Program-made: the position numbers and the translations under genes
The notes under the pieces: model-generated
Database searches by the model: none
Seen by the model: the letters and a program-made list of their open reading frames with translations, nothing else
Told to the model about the DNA's origin: nothing
Shown here: positions 6,375-14,560 of the stretch, in pieces
Layout: every line of letters begins with the position of its first letter
How positions within the stretch are numbered: position 1 is the stretch's first letter
Assembly: GCF_031461075.1 (NCBI RefSeq)
Contig: NZ_JAVKPK010000046.1
Span: 1 to 30,441 of the forward strand
Source: Methanosarcina baikalica
GTDB lineage: Archaea; Halobacteriota; Methanosarcinia; Methanosarcinales; Methanosarcinaceae
Length of the DNA stretch: 30,441 nt
Direction: 5' to 3'

Positions 6375-6605
6375 TTATTTCCCCTGTTTGATCATTTCCT
6401 GAACTTTTCGAATGTCCTCTATAGCCTTTTTCTTTAGCTCGATCATTTTTTGCATCTCATTTATTTTTGTTTCCATCCATTGTATTTTCATATCCATTTT
6501 CATTACTGCAACTTTTTTTTTCTGTTCTTCAGTCAGAAGTTTCCAAATCTCAGCCATCGGTCCATCATCCATAGGATGTGTTCCTGTTGAATGTTCTTCC
6601 CCCAT
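6375..6605 (-). CDS. Hypothetical Met/Lys-rich helical protein
   Basis: 76 residues. A short polar N-terminus with His and Met (MGEEHSTGTHPMDDGPM) precedes a long predicted helix (about residues 18-76) rich in Met, Lys and Glu. No family is recognised. GGGTGG lies about 7-12 bases upstream of the ATG and serves as ribosome site. Codon pattern and start support a real small gene. The Met/His-rich head followed by helices is vaguely like metal-binding periplasmic helical proteins, but there is no signal peptide, so I would not assign that role. Confidence 0.55.
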   Translation of the reverse strand: MGEEHSTGTHPMDDGPMAEIWKLLTEEQKKKVAVMKMDMKIQWMETKINEMQKMIELKKKAIEDIRKVQEMIKQGK

Positions 6606-7024
6606 GTTTAACCACCCTTGAATGTATCACAAAAAAAAAATTAAATAATATCCTTAATACAATTGAATATTCTTAGAGACTTTTTAATAATTTCTGGAAT
6701 CGCCAAAGTTTACCATCAATTCCGTTATCAATTGGCTGTAAGCAATCAAAAATCCCGAAAAATTATAAAAAGTATCGATTTCAAATTGTATCGTCTGGGG
6801 ATTAGTATTCAAAGGATATAATATCTATAGAAATATAAATAAGAAACCAATATTAATTGAAACTCGAAATTATCTATTCTAGTTCCCCCAGATATCTCCT
6901 TAAGATATTATTTATCACAAACTTTTCCCACCTTCCGTATGATCCTAAAAAATGCCCCCTACTTTAATATATAGGACTGGATACAGCCGTAAAAGCTAAA
7001 GTTCCATATACTGTACTAAATAAG
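6606..7024. other. AT-rich spacer
   Basis: No open frame with a ribosome site, no RNA gene and no clear repeat were found here. It includes the promoter side of the minus-strand gene at 6605. Confidence 0.45.
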
Positions 7025-7143
7025 ATAGGACTTACGCAGTTGAAGTACCAAATCGAGTACGAGCAGCATCATCTGAATTAGTAGGATTTAGACAGTTAAG
7101 TATTTAGTGTTGCTGTTTTTCTGTTCAACTGCGTAAGTCCTAT
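7025..7143. mobile_element. 119-bp MITE-like element with 20-bp perfect inverted ends
   Basis: The left end ATAGGACTTACGCAGTTGAA (7025-7044) and the right end (7124-7143) are exact reverse complements. AAG is found directly outside both ends (7022-7024 and 7144-7146), a possible 3-bp target duplication. The 79-base interior has no gene. It would need a transposase in trans. Similar end fragments (CTGCATAAGTCC near 5977 and GTGCATAAGTCC near 7561) suggest older insertions or deletions of the same family nearby. Confidence 0.8.
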
Positions 7144-7194
7144 AAGAATCACAGTCCGCTGAGATCTTACCAAGGATGTTAGAAAGGGCCCAAG

Positions 7195-7423
7195 GTGACA
7201 CGGCATAACTTCAACCTATCTGTGTCACAAAAAGAGTTAATATTTCAGAAAATCAGTTAAGAAGTAGGTGATAAGGATTCGAGTCCCTATTCTCAAGTCC
7301 TTACCTATGATCCAACCCAAAGATTAAGAGGAAACCCTTTTACTCTTAATCTATTCATTCATAATACCACTGTCATATATATCATAATCGATATGAAAAC
7401 TTCTTTCTGAAATGAAGTTTTCA
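7195..7423. repeat. Cluster of four consecutive hairpins
   Basis: In order: GTGACAC/GTGTCAC (7195-7201, 7222-7228); an imperfect hairpin of about 16 pairs between 7266 and 7311 with TAGGT/ACCTA at its base; AGATTAAGAG/CTCTTAATCT (7321-7330, 7343-7352); TGAAAACTTC/GAAGTTTTCA (7394-7403, 7414-7423). No open frame lies across them. They could be a structured non-coding RNA, a series of 3' ends or the relic of a mobile element. Confidence 0.5.
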
Positions 7424-7678
7424 GATAACTAAATAATTATATTATCTTAAAAATTTTAATGTCGTTAAATACATAAAATTGCATATAAAGATTGCATAAG
7501 ATATGTTCTTATCTTATGTATCCTCAGCTTTAATCCTCATGTGCCTAATTTGATCCTCTAGTGCATAAGTCCTACTAATATCCATGTCCTTTTAATTAAT
7601 AAATAAAATAAAGTACATATTTTAAATTAAGTAAAAAGAATGTTCTGTAAAGTCATATCACAAAAGGGTGTGGATAAG

Positions 7679-8119
7679 ATGGAGGAAAATCTTTTCAAGA
7701 AAATCCTGGTTGCGACAGACGGCTCGGAAAATGCCGTAAAAGCGGCTTCTTATGGAGTAAACATCGCTAAGGCAACAGGAGCTGATGTGTGTGCCCTGTA
7801 TGTTGTTTCTACCGAAAATGCAGTAACTACACGAACGGTTATGGGCTGGAGCGAGGCATTTGAAGAGTATCTTGCCAATAAAGGGGGAGCTGCAATTGCC
7901 TATGTAGAAAAACTCGGGAAAGAAGCCGGGGTTAAAGTTGAGCCCGTATTTCTGAAAGGTATTCCGGCTGAAAAAATCCTTGAATATACAGAGGAAAGCA
8001 ATATTGACCTGGTAGTAATGGGCACACAGGGCTTAACAGGCGTCAAAAGGTTTCTGATAGGTAGTGTGGCAGAGAATGTTCTCAGGCACTCAAAGGTTCC
8101 TGTAATGATTATTCGATGA
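7679..8119 (+). CDS. Universal stress protein, UspA family
   Basis: 146-residue cytosolic UspA-fold protein. The N-terminal strand KKILVATDGSENA carries the conserved ATP-contacting Asp. The C-terminal nucleotide motif GTQGLTGVKRFLIGS fits G-x2-G-x9-G-S, so this is an ATP-binding type. The length is normal for a single-domain UspA. The start was chosen at ATG 7679, preceded by GGGTGTGG; an in-frame ATG at 7640 has no ribosome site and probably lies at or before the transcription start (TATA-like DNA at about 7612-7622). A neat terminator follows. Exact stress signal unknown. It converges with the pspA-pspAA operon. Confidence 0.93.
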   Translation: MEENLFKKILVATDGSENAVKAASYGVNIAKATGADVCALYVVSTENAVTTRTVMGWSEAFEEYLANKGGAAIAYVEKLGKEAGVKVEPVFLKGIPAEKILEYTEESNIDLVVMGTQGLTGVKRFLIGSVAENVLRHSKVPVMIIR

Positions 8120-8121
8120 AT

Positions 8122-8139
8122 GCAGGCCTGAAGGCCTGC
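8122..8139 (+). terminator. Terminator of the UspA gene
   Basis: GCAGGCC-TGAA-GGCCTGC is a perfect 7-bp stem with a 4-base loop, 3 bases after the stop, and is followed by TAATTTT. Confidence 0.75.
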
Positions 8140-8187
8140 TAATTTTCTGTGATCACTGCCGGGGAGTTATTCTTAAATTACAGCTCT

Positions 8188-8466
8188 TCAATCCTCAATG
8201 ATTCCGCAGCCTTTAAATATGGCTTTTGCTTCTTCAAAACTCAGATCTCTAGGGGGCACGATGATATCGGATTCCAGGATTTCCTCTGCTTCAATAGCCT
8301 CTCCTTTTTCCTTTATTTCTGAGATCAGTTTAGCGAGTTCTTTGCGGAATTCTTCGACTTTTCCTTCCATAACTAGATCCACAATTCGGTTATCTATCTG
8401 GTTTAATTCATCGCAGAGGGTTTCAGGCGCCCTGTACTGACCTTCGCCCATAATCCTGATTATCAT
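8188..8466 (-). CDS. pspAA: PspA-associated protein PspAA
   Basis: 92-residue partner of PspA. It opens MIIRIMGEGQYR and closes with PPRDLSFEEAKAIFKGCG, which is the usual form of the PspAA domain found next to PspA in archaea and actinobacteria. No membrane segment. The start ATG is 2 bases after the pspA stop, and the GGAGGT ribosome site lies at the end of pspA, so the two are translated together. Presumed role: control or assist the PspA scaffold at the membrane during envelope stress. The molecular mechanism is not known to me. Confidence 0.88.
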   Translation of the reverse strand: MIIRIMGEGQYRAPETLCDELNQIDNRIVDLVMEGKVEEFRKELAKLISEIKEKGEAIEAEEILESDIIVPPRDLSFEEAKAIFKGCGIIED

Positions 8467-8468
8467 TT

Positions 8469-9221
8469 TCAGACCTCCTTTCTTTCTTCTGCACCTTTGC
8501 CTTCTTCCCCTGTTTTTTCCTGTCCCTTTCCGGCTTCGGCTTTAAGCCTTGTAAGATCAGACTCAACATTAGTCTGCGTACTGATTTTAGAAAGTTCCCG
8601 GTCTATTTCGTCCCTGCTGCCTGTGAGGTCTTCAAGCGTGCCGGTTTCCATAAGTTCGTCAATTGCATCGGCCCTGGCTTTCATCTCTTCTGTCTTGTTT
8701 TCGGCCCTTTCAAGAGCAAGACCCACGTCTGCCATTTCCTCACTGATTCCCGTAACAGACTCGTTTATTTTCACCTGGGCGTCAGCTGCTGAATACTGGG
8801 CCTTAATGGACTCTTTCCTTGTCCTGAAGATTTCCACTTTGGTTGAAAGGCGCTTTTCTGAGGCTATCAGCTTTTCTTCCTGCTTTTCGAGTTCTGCAAT
8901 TTCACTGTCAATCCCGTCCACCTGCTGCGTAAGGGCAGCTTTTCTCTCGAGGGCGAGTCTTGCAAGGTCCTCCCGATTAGCGGCAATTGCTTCTTTTGCC
9001 TGTCTTTCAAGCTTGTCCATGCTCTGCACCAGTTTTGCACGCTGAAGCTGAAGGCGCTTTTTAGAAGTTGTCACCTCTGCAACTCCCCTCTTCACGTTCT
9101 GGAGCAATTCCAGCTGCTTCTCATAGGAATAATCCAGCGTTTCCCGCGGGTCTTCCATCTTGTTAAGCATTTTATTCATCTTTGATTTGAGTACTGTCTC
9201 CATTCTTGAGAATAATCCCAT
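8469..9221 (-). CDS. pspA: PspA/IM30 (ESCRT-III-like) membrane stress protein
   Basis: 250-residue PspA/Vipp1-family protein that forms oligomers on the inner face of the membrane and stabilises it under stress. The N-terminus MGLFSRMETVLKSKMNKMLNKMEDP is partly an amphipathic membrane-binding helix (first 20 residues or so) and leads to the family signature around residues 25-30. Long coiled-coil helices run from about 30 to 215. The C-terminal 35 residues are charged and low in complexity. The start was taken at ATG 9221 because AGGGGT precedes it; an ATG 33 bases upstream lacks a ribosome site and would put charged residues ahead of the amphipathic helix. First gene of the pspA-pspAA operon, divergent from msvR. 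Confidence 0.93.
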   Translation of the reverse strand: MGLFSRMETVLKSKMNKMLNKMEDPRETLDYSYEKQLELLQNVKRGVAEVTTSKKRLQLQRAKLVQSMDKLERQAKEAIAANREDLARLALERKAALTQQVDGIDSEIAELEKQEEKLIASEKRLSTKVEIFRTRKESIKAQYSAADAQVKINESVTGISEEMADVGLALERAENKTEEMKARADAIDELMETGTLEDLTGSRDEIDRELSKISTQTNVESDLTRLKAEAGKGQEKTGEEGKGAEERKEV

Positions 9222-9476
9222 ATATTTACCCCTTTGCTTTTTAAAAGTTATCAAGCGATATCTTAATTATTATTTTTTTCGTTAATATTCTTGCCGGATT
9301 CTTTCTGGTACTTTATTCGTCGTTTTTGGTACCTTTGCTGTTTATTTGTTTTGGTTGGAGTTATATTTTTAGTTTACCTGTATTTTTATACTATAAAACT
9401 CTCTCCTTTCGAATTCCACAGCTTTCTCCAATCAAACAGGTTTTATAAGATCATTATTATATATATAGCAAAATTA
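9222..9476. other. Divergent spacer pspA / msvR
   Basis: AT-rich and hydrophobic-looking in translation (9291-9524), but without a ribosome site or good start, so I do not call a gene. TTCGAA occurs at 9408-9413. Confidence 0.4.
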
Positions 9477-9503
9477 TTCGTCGACGTGCGAACGATTTAT
9501 ATA
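9477..9503 (+). promoter_or_regulatory. Probable MsvR operator and TATA box of msvR
   Basis: TTCG (9477-9480) and CGAA (9489-9492) are separated by 8 bases, the spacing of the published MsvR site TTCGTA-N4-TACGAA as I recall it, with weaker inner positions. It is followed 4 bases later by the TATA box TTTATATA (9496-9503). Transcription would start at about 9526-9530, right at the ATG, so the mRNA has almost no leader. Autoregulation is the simplest reading. Confidence 0.55.
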
Positions 9504-9531
9504 TTCAAAATGCAACTTATCTAAAGATATT

Positions 9532-10272
9532 ATGGCAAAACCTGAGAGTAAAACAGAATTCTTTTATAATGAAAAAGGACTGATAGCAATAGGCAGTCCT
9601 GTTAAACTCCAGATTCTTAATTTGCTCAGGGAAGAGCCCAGGTCATTTGACGAAATCGTAAAATCTACAGCAAAAGCCAAATCGACCATTTCCGTGCATC
9701 TTAATAATCTCAGGTCATGCGAGCTTGTGGAAGAAAATCATGACTCTGAAGACCGCCGCCGAAAAATTTACTCTCTTACCTCTCGCTACATGGGCTGTTC
9801 TCAGGAACCTTTCATCGAGCATTATAAAAATTTGCTAGAAATGGTTCCCACGAACGGAAATGATAGGTTTTGCTTCACCGAAACTCTATTTCATGCCTTT
9901 AACTTTGGCTTTGAAGCTTATGGGATTGATAATGCCCCGATTGTAAAAATGATAGGAAAAGATATTGGGAGATCTCTTTCACCCATTTTCGAATCAGAGA
10001 ACTTCGAAGAACTCCTGAAGGAAATTGCAGATTTTCTGGAATTTCACGGCAACTGCCGGATTTCTGTGCTCCTGAAAGACAGCGCTGCTCTTCAGGTTGA
10101 AGACAATTTCAAAGCCAGATTAATGCCTGTCAGTGGAAAACCTTTCTGCACCTTAAGAGAGGGCATGATCGAGGGGATACTTACAGGAAAGCTGGAAAAG
10201 GAGTACAGAGTTCTCGAGACTGAGTGTTACGGAACAGGACACAAGCACTGCTTTTTTAAGATTACAATTTAA
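9532..10272 (+). CDS. msvR: MsvR, redox-sensing transcription regulator with V4R domain
   Basis: 246 residues. An ArsR-type winged helix (about 14-85: SPVKLQILNLL, STISVHLNNLRS) is fused to a V4R domain (about 110-245). This architecture is the methanogen-specific regulator MsvR, which senses redox state through cysteine thiols and controls oxidative-stress genes. Cysteines visible: C63, C89, C114, C175, C206, C232 and C240. The last two sit in the V4R end motif ETECYGTGHKHC. Near-leaderless transcription is predicted from the TATA box. It is divergent from pspA-pspAA, with the operator in between, so cross-control of the stress operon is possible but not shown. Confidence 0.88.
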   Translation: MAKPESKTEFFYNEKGLIAIGSPVKLQILNLLREEPRSFDEIVKSTAKAKSTISVHLNNLRSCELVEENHDSEDRRRKIYSLTSRYMGCSQEPFIEHYKNLLEMVPTNGNDRFCFTETLFHAFNFGFEAYGIDNAPIVKMIGKDIGRSLSPIFESENFEELLKEIADFLEFHGNCRISVLLKDSAALQVEDNFKARLMPVSGKPFCTLREGMIEGILTGKLEKEYRVLETECYGTGHKHCFFKITI

Positions 10273-10690
10273 ATTCCTTTCTTATACTCGTGGTTTGACA
10301 TGAAAATTTTTATTATAAATTCCCTGTTTTTAAAAAAATAGAAGCACTGAAGACGAGAGTAGAAGAAAAAAGCTGTCAAAATAAACAAAACTATTTGAAG
10401 AAGACCTAAAAACAATCGAAGAAACAATAAGTACAACGAAACAGGATTAAAAAGAGCAACAATCGAAATGATAAAATAAAGACTAAAACAACACCAAAGG
10501 AAGTCGCAGACAAAAATAGAATACTATGAAACTATCGAAAAGTTATAAGAAAATCAGCGACATGATTGGGAAAATGGATCTGAAACGAACTTTTCAAGAG
10601 GAAGACCTAAAGTTGCAATTGTGTATGCAACTCGCCAAAATTGGCCTTTAGATAAGCTGATAAATGAGAGCCTGATTTTAGCCCTTTCCT
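10273..10690. other. Purine-rich spacer, probable decayed gene
   Basis: On the plus strand this stretch looks like former coding DNA for a Lys/Glu-rich helical protein: several frames read like IEALKTRVEEKS or EDLKTIEETISTTK but are broken by stops after 15-25 codons. AGTTGCA (10612-10618) pairs with TGCAACT (10627-10633). No intact gene is supported. Confidence 0.3.
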
Positions 10691-10942
10691 TTAATTTTTT
10701 CTTTTCTTTTGTTTTCGTTTCTCCATTTCTTCATTTTTTTTCTTTTCTGTTAACTCCCGACTATCTACGAATTTTTTCTTCCTCTCTTTGAGTTCCTGTA
10801 TTTCCTTATCGAACGCGTTTGCCAAGTACTCTTTTTCAATCTTGGTAGTTGCTGTTTTTAATGACTCTTCTTTCTTTTTTTCAGCAAATTCTATCGCCTT
10901 GTCGAAATTTTTTTCGGGATCTTTAATTTCCCTAGTCACCAA
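10691..10942 (-). CDS. Hypothetical lysine-rich coiled-coil protein
   Basis: 83 residues, over a third Lys/Glu/Arg, predicted as a continuous helix and ending in a basic tail (EKRKQKKRKN). No family is recognised and no cysteines are present. A GAGGT ribosome site lies 7 bases before TTG 10942; a GTG directly after it is the alternative start. A TATA-like CTTTTTATAAG at about 10998-11008 fits a promoter. The basic tail could bind nucleic acid, but nothing confirms this. Confidence 0.5.
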   Translation of the reverse strand: MVTREIKDPEKNFDKAIEFAEKKKEESLKTATTKIEKEYLANAFDKEIQELKERKKKFVDSRELTEKKKNEEMEKRKQKKRKN

Positions 10943-11303
10943 TTTCTGAACCTCTGTAAAGTCAGTTTAACAGACACATAATAATTTAACAGTTTAATCT
11001 TATAAAAAGTTTCATCTTTTATTTAATCAATTCTCATGTTTTTCTTAGTTTTCTGAGTTAGTCAGAAAGTCGTCAACTGTTTTTCTTATGTGAATAAAAG
11101 GATCTCAAAGGAGTTCTAAGAAAGTTGAATGGAGAAGCTGAGATAAAGCAGGGTTATGGAATAAATGGAAGTAAAAAGGTTATCTGAACTAATCAAGGCC
11201 TTTTTAAGCCATGCTTTAGTTTCAATGCCAACTGCATTATAAAAATTTCACCGGAAAACTCCATCCTCTGCGTCTCAACCTGTTTTTCTTTCCGGCATGC
11301 CTG
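10943..11303. other. Spacer with promoter and weak hairpin
   Basis: It contains the minus-strand promoter of the preceding small gene and an AAAAAGG/CCTTTTT inverted repeat (11173-11179, 11199-11205), which may mark the 3' end of the DUF2110 transcript. Otherwise I see nothing. Confidence 0.4.
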
Positions 11304-11999
11304 TTAGTGAGCCTCTCCGATTATGACTCCCATTTCAGATTTCAGGCGGTGCCCTATTGCTGCAACTATACCCGGTCCGTCTGTTTTTTCCCGGCATACG
11401 ATTGCATGTTCCAGAAGCCCAAGGCGTTCAATTTCGTAAATATCCCTGCCGTGACCTGTTTTTTTAATTGCACTTTTGATTTCCGAACGTGTTGCTCCAT
11501 TAACTGTAACCCTGTCAGTAGCTGCCTTTTTCCAGCCCCACCAAAGATCAAGTTGCTTTTTGGTGAAACGGGCTTTTATCTTTCTGTTTGCCTCAAAAAC
11601 TTCAATTTCAACCGGCAAATGGGGTATCAGACCGAATCTGGATGCAAGCTGTTTTGGCTTTCCGCTGCCAAGAGCTTTTAATTCCTCGGTTTCAACTTTT
11701 ACAGGAAAACCGATATTGACTACAAAAGCATCCTCTCCGAAAGATTGAAGAAAACCAATGTATACCTTACCGGCTTCAGCTTTTACTGCAGGCGTTCCAT
11801 ATCTGGAAGTCAGGAAATTCGCAGACACTTCCTCATCATCGCCTTCAAGAGAAAATTCGGCCCAGTTTTCAGGGGTAATAGATATCTCAATCTTTACTTC
11901 AAGATCTTTCAATTCGTTCTCAACCAGGGTTTTTAAAAGGCCGCTCATCCTTTCCCGGTTTTTTCCATAAATATGCTGGAGGGTTACAACTTTCATCAT
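11304..11999 (-). CDS. DUF2110 family protein
   Basis: 231-residue soluble archaeal protein of the DUF2110 family, recognised from the opening MKVVTLQHIYGK, the central LASRFGLIPHLPVEIE and the end GIVAAIGHRLKSEMGVIIGE. The function is not established. Several short beta/alpha segments in the second half (KARFTKKQLDLWWGWKKAA, then TRSEIKSAIKKTGHGRDI) look like a nucleic-acid-binding or nucleotide-related fold, but this is inference. Two adjacent ATG codons are possible starts. It lies between a small lysine-rich gene and a winged-helix gene on the same strand, the latter about 60 bases upstream, so the two may be cotranscribed. Confidence 0.8.
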   Translation of the reverse strand: MMKVVTLQHIYGKNRERMSGLLKTLVENELKDLEVKIEISITPENWAEFSLEGDDEEVSANFLTSRYGTPAVKAEAGKVYIGFLQSFGEDAFVVNIGFPVKVETEELKALGSGKPKQLASRFGLIPHLPVEIEVFEANRKIKARFTKKQLDLWWGWKKAATDRVTVNGATRSEIKSAIKKTGHGRDIYEIERLGLLEHAIVCREKTDGPGIVAAIGHRLKSEMGVIIGEAH

Positions 12000-12060
12000 A
12001 TTTTTCCTGCCGATAATTCTCTTCTGCCTGTTTTTTCCGGGTAATTGGAAATTCCGGTTT

Positions 12061-12693
12061 TCAACCCTTCAGGTAAGATTCAAGAAGCTTCTCACTTTCT
12101 TCCAGGGCTGAGATAACAGTTTCATTAATAGGGCTTTCCGCCCTTTCTATCTGGTTCTGGAGTTTTTTAATGTCCCTGCTGTAAGGGCCGAGCTTCCGGG
12201 AAATCGCATCCCTGCTGTCTCCCTGCTCCACTGCATCCCTGTGGATGCTTTCTATCTTATTTCTAAGTTTCTTTGTTTTCTCAAGAATTTCGGCGCTTAG
12301 AGGGTCGAGCTCTTCTTTCTGTTCAGGTTCTTTTTCTTCTTCCTCGCCTGCAGCTTCTTCCCCTTCACCTTCTGTACCCGTATCTTTCCTTTCGGACTTC
12401 TCTTCCCGATTTTCCGAAGGCTCCTCTGCGATTATATCCCTGAATTCTTTAAGGGCAGTTTCTACCTCTCCTCCGTATTCCGTAAGTTCGACAAATTTTA
12501 TCCGCCCTTCAAATGTGAATCTTATAAGTCCGCACTGTTCCATTTTCGCAAGAATCCTTGTGGTATGGGCAAAAGTGGAATCTATTTCTTTTGAAATAAC
12601 AGACGCATAGGTCTTCTCCCTCGAACCTATAAATATCAGCGCAAGAGTGGGTTTTTCCTGCAAAAATAATTTTTCTGCATTTTCGTCGGACAT
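12061..12693 (-). CDS. Winged-helix protein with acidic linker and coiled-coil tail
   Basis: 210 residues. The first ~75 residues form a winged helix of the MarR type (ALIFIGSREKTYASVISKEI, then THTTRIL-like helix AHTTRILAKMEQCGLI and a short wing). Residues ~90-130 are very acidic (GEGEEAAGEEEEKEPEQ). The remaining part is helical, with an R-D-A-I-S-R-K-L pattern and a coiled coil to the end. Probable transcription regulator or chromatin-associated protein of methanogens; target unknown. TATA-like ATTATATAAA at about 12769-12778 lies upstream. A TGTGATATC stretch before the ATG acts as a weak ribosome site. Confidence 0.7.
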   Translation of the reverse strand: MSDENAEKLFLQEKPTLALIFIGSREKTYASVISKEIDSTFAHTTRILAKMEQCGLIRFTFEGRIKFVELTEYGGEVETALKEFRDIIAEEPSENREEKSERKDTGTEGEGEEAAGEEEEKEPEQKEELDPLSAEILEKTKKLRNKIESIHRDAVEQGDSRDAISRKLGPYSRDIKKLQNQIERAESPINETVISALEESEKLLESYLKG

Positions 12694-12812
12694 GATATCA
12701 CATTGGGATTTTTTAGCGGATTATTTTTGGATTTGAGTCAAGGCTTTTTTATAATTCTTTAATAGTTTATATAATAGTGGAACAGTTTCCAACCAGTTTT
12801 ACCGAAAGGCCT

Positions 12813-13979
12813 TCACCTAGAAAGTGCCATGATTATTTTCTTTATTTCTCTTAAAGGCGCATCAGTTTTGAATGAAGTGCCGCTGAAGTGAGTCCTCGAC
12901 GCTTCAAATCCATAAGCCTTAAGGGCTTCTATCAGGGTTTCCATGCCTGTTGCAGAAGTTCCAATTTCTTTGCAGATCACATGCTGGTCATAGAACATCG
13001 GCATATCGAGTTCGTCTCTGCAGAAAGTGATTAACTTTTTTGCTTTTTCCGTTGTGTTCAGAGGATGTACTTCGAGTTCTGAGATAACTTCATTACAGAA
13101 TTCCGATTCTCTGAGTGGCCCAAGCCATAAAGGGCCTGCAATTCGTGTGAAAGATCCGCAGATAGGACATTCTCTTTCGATATGTACTGCAACCCCGTAT
13201 ACTGGCCCCCGAAACCCGCACTTCGGACAGTGAATACTGAAACCCATTGACTTCAGAGTTATATCAGCCTGCTTCGTTCCCGGGAGAACTTCGAGGTAAG
13301 TGCGGACATAGTGACGTGTTACATGGGAAAGCAGGGGTAACATTCCTTTTTCATGTTTTGCAAGCTCTCTGGCACAGGCTCCCAGAAGGACTCGAAGGCC
13401 CATCTCGCTGTGATATTCCGTGTTAAGGGGTATAGCTGCATATTTCCTTATCCCAGAGTTCAGGTGGGCTCCGCATAAGGGAGCAGTATCCGTTGCCGTA
13501 ACCGACAGCATACTCTGGGCCGAAGCGGATGCTGCGTCCAGGAAGGGTGAAGGAGTGCCGAAAGGGTCGATGTCCACGATGTGGAATTTTTGTTCGTGGA
13601 GTAGCACATTTGCGTTCTTGCGGGTTGCCATTGTTTTTTCCTCAAGCCCGTTAATTTTGATATTTTCCTTTATCATTTCAAATGCGTCCGGGCTCCAATC
13701 ATTCATAGTCGCATGGATTCCTACTTCGCCCGCTATCCGAAGTCCCCTGATCCCTGACGCTGAAAAGGCGTCTACATAGCGAATTTCTTCCCTGGAGATT
13801 TCTTTTCTCGAAAGAAGCCTTTCCACAAACGCAGCCGTAGTTGCGACATTAATATCACGGTTAAGCTCCATCTCCGGATTATAAAAAACCGGAGCTGCCG
13901 AGGGAGGGAAGGTTGCGTCCGGAGGTGGTACCGGAACCGAAACCTTTGTTGTGCCTTCGACTATAGTTTTACATGTCAT
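12813..13979 (-). CDS. trm1: tRNA (guanine26-N2)-dimethyltransferase Trm1
   Basis: 388-residue SAM-dependent enzyme that makes m2G and m2,2G at position 26 of tRNA. Seen: the N-terminal VEGTTKVSVP with the family motif NRDINVATTAAF (about 40-51), SAM-binding VDAFSASGIRGLR (about 69-81), catalytic-region VDIDPFGTPSPFLDAA (about 134-149), and a zinc site CPKCGF...CPICGSF in the second half. The length is normal for archaeal Trm1. ATG 13979 has no strong ribosome site, but the family N-terminus begins here. It follows a broken lipoprotein gene by 24 bases on the same strand. Confidence 0.96.
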   Translation of the reverse strand: MTCKTIVEGTTKVSVPVPPPDATFPPSAAPVFYNPEMELNRDINVATTAAFVERLLSRKEISREEIRYVDAFSASGIRGLRIAGEVGIHATMNDWSPDAFEMIKENIKINGLEEKTMATRKNANVLLHEQKFHIVDIDPFGTPSPFLDAASASAQSMLSVTATDTAPLCGAHLNSGIRKYAAIPLNTEYHSEMGLRVLLGACARELAKHEKGMLPLLSHVTRHYVRTYLEVLPGTKQADITLKSMGFSIHCPKCGFRGPVYGVAVHIERECPICGSFTRIAGPLWLGPLRESEFCNEVISELEVHPLNTTEKAKKLITFCRDELDMPMFYDQHVICKEIGTSATGMETLIEALKAYGFEASRTHFSGTSFKTDAPLREIKKIIMALSR

Positions 13980-14003
13980 TTGAAATTGCTATTCTTTGGG
14001 ATC

Positions 14004-14560
14004 TTATTTTACAGTGATGGTCATCTCCATTTTAGGATATCCTTTTACACTGAAAGTGTAGCTTCCAGACTCCTTGAAGGCATATTCCAGGATATTTCCA
14101 TATGCAAGCCTTTCGTCTTCGAAAAGGTGTTTGCTGCCGGTCAGGGTAAAAGCTCTGGATGCCTGGTAATTTCTCCATACAACCGTATCTCCGGTATTTA
14201 CTCTCAGCCTTGAAGGAACTAACACATCGTTCTTAAGCCTTACAAGGTGCGATGCAAGTGCAGTTCCGGAGGCTGTACAGTCCCGACTTTCTCTTCTTCG
14301 ATCCCGGTTTTCGTTTGCCCCACTCCGGACTCTTCCCGCATTCTCAAAGTTGCCATATCTTCCGGCGTCCCCAATTCTGCCGGCGTCCCTCTTTCTTCCT
14401 TTATTCCCGTTTTTTCCAGTGTTCTCACTTCTTGCTTTTGCGTTCCTCCCGAACTGCCGCCTGATACCTGCTCTTGATCCGTCCTGTCTTCCGAATTCAG
14501 GCAACCTGACATGATTATTGATAAGATTATAAGGAGTAAAATTATTGTTTTTGTTACCAC
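14004..14560 (-). pseudogene. Frameshifted cupredoxin-like lipoprotein gene
   Basis: The first part (GTG 14560, ribosome site GGGGGAGAG) encodes a signal peptide with lipobox IIMSGC (Cys20) and a Glu/Thr/Gly-rich spacer, but stops at 14240. The second part, in another frame, encodes the cupredoxin-like domain VRLKNDVLVPSRLRVNTGDTV... down to TFSVKGYPKMEMTITVK and stops at 14004. Alignment with the intact paralogue at 15107 places the single-base shift close to 14240-14260. The copper-site His is absent here (the paralogue lacks it too), so metal binding is doubtful. It could be a recent pseudogene, a sequencing error or a case of recoding. Would be anchored outside the membrane if made. Confidence 0.75.

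Noticed and set aside
7255..7320. tRNA-like GGATTCGAGTCCC
   Set aside because: It resembles a T-loop, but no acceptor stem, anticodon arm or CCA-side pairing can be drawn. It is part of a simple hairpin.
9291..9524. 77-residue hydrophobic plus-strand frame before msvR
   Set aside because: TTG start without ribosome site. It covers the msvR operator and TATA box, so it is best read as promoter DNA.
14004..14504. 166-residue Arg/Gly-rich protein as a real N-terminus
   Set aside because: Its first half is the out-of-frame reading of the lipoprotein spacer. Comparison with the paralogue at 15107 shows a frameshift instead.
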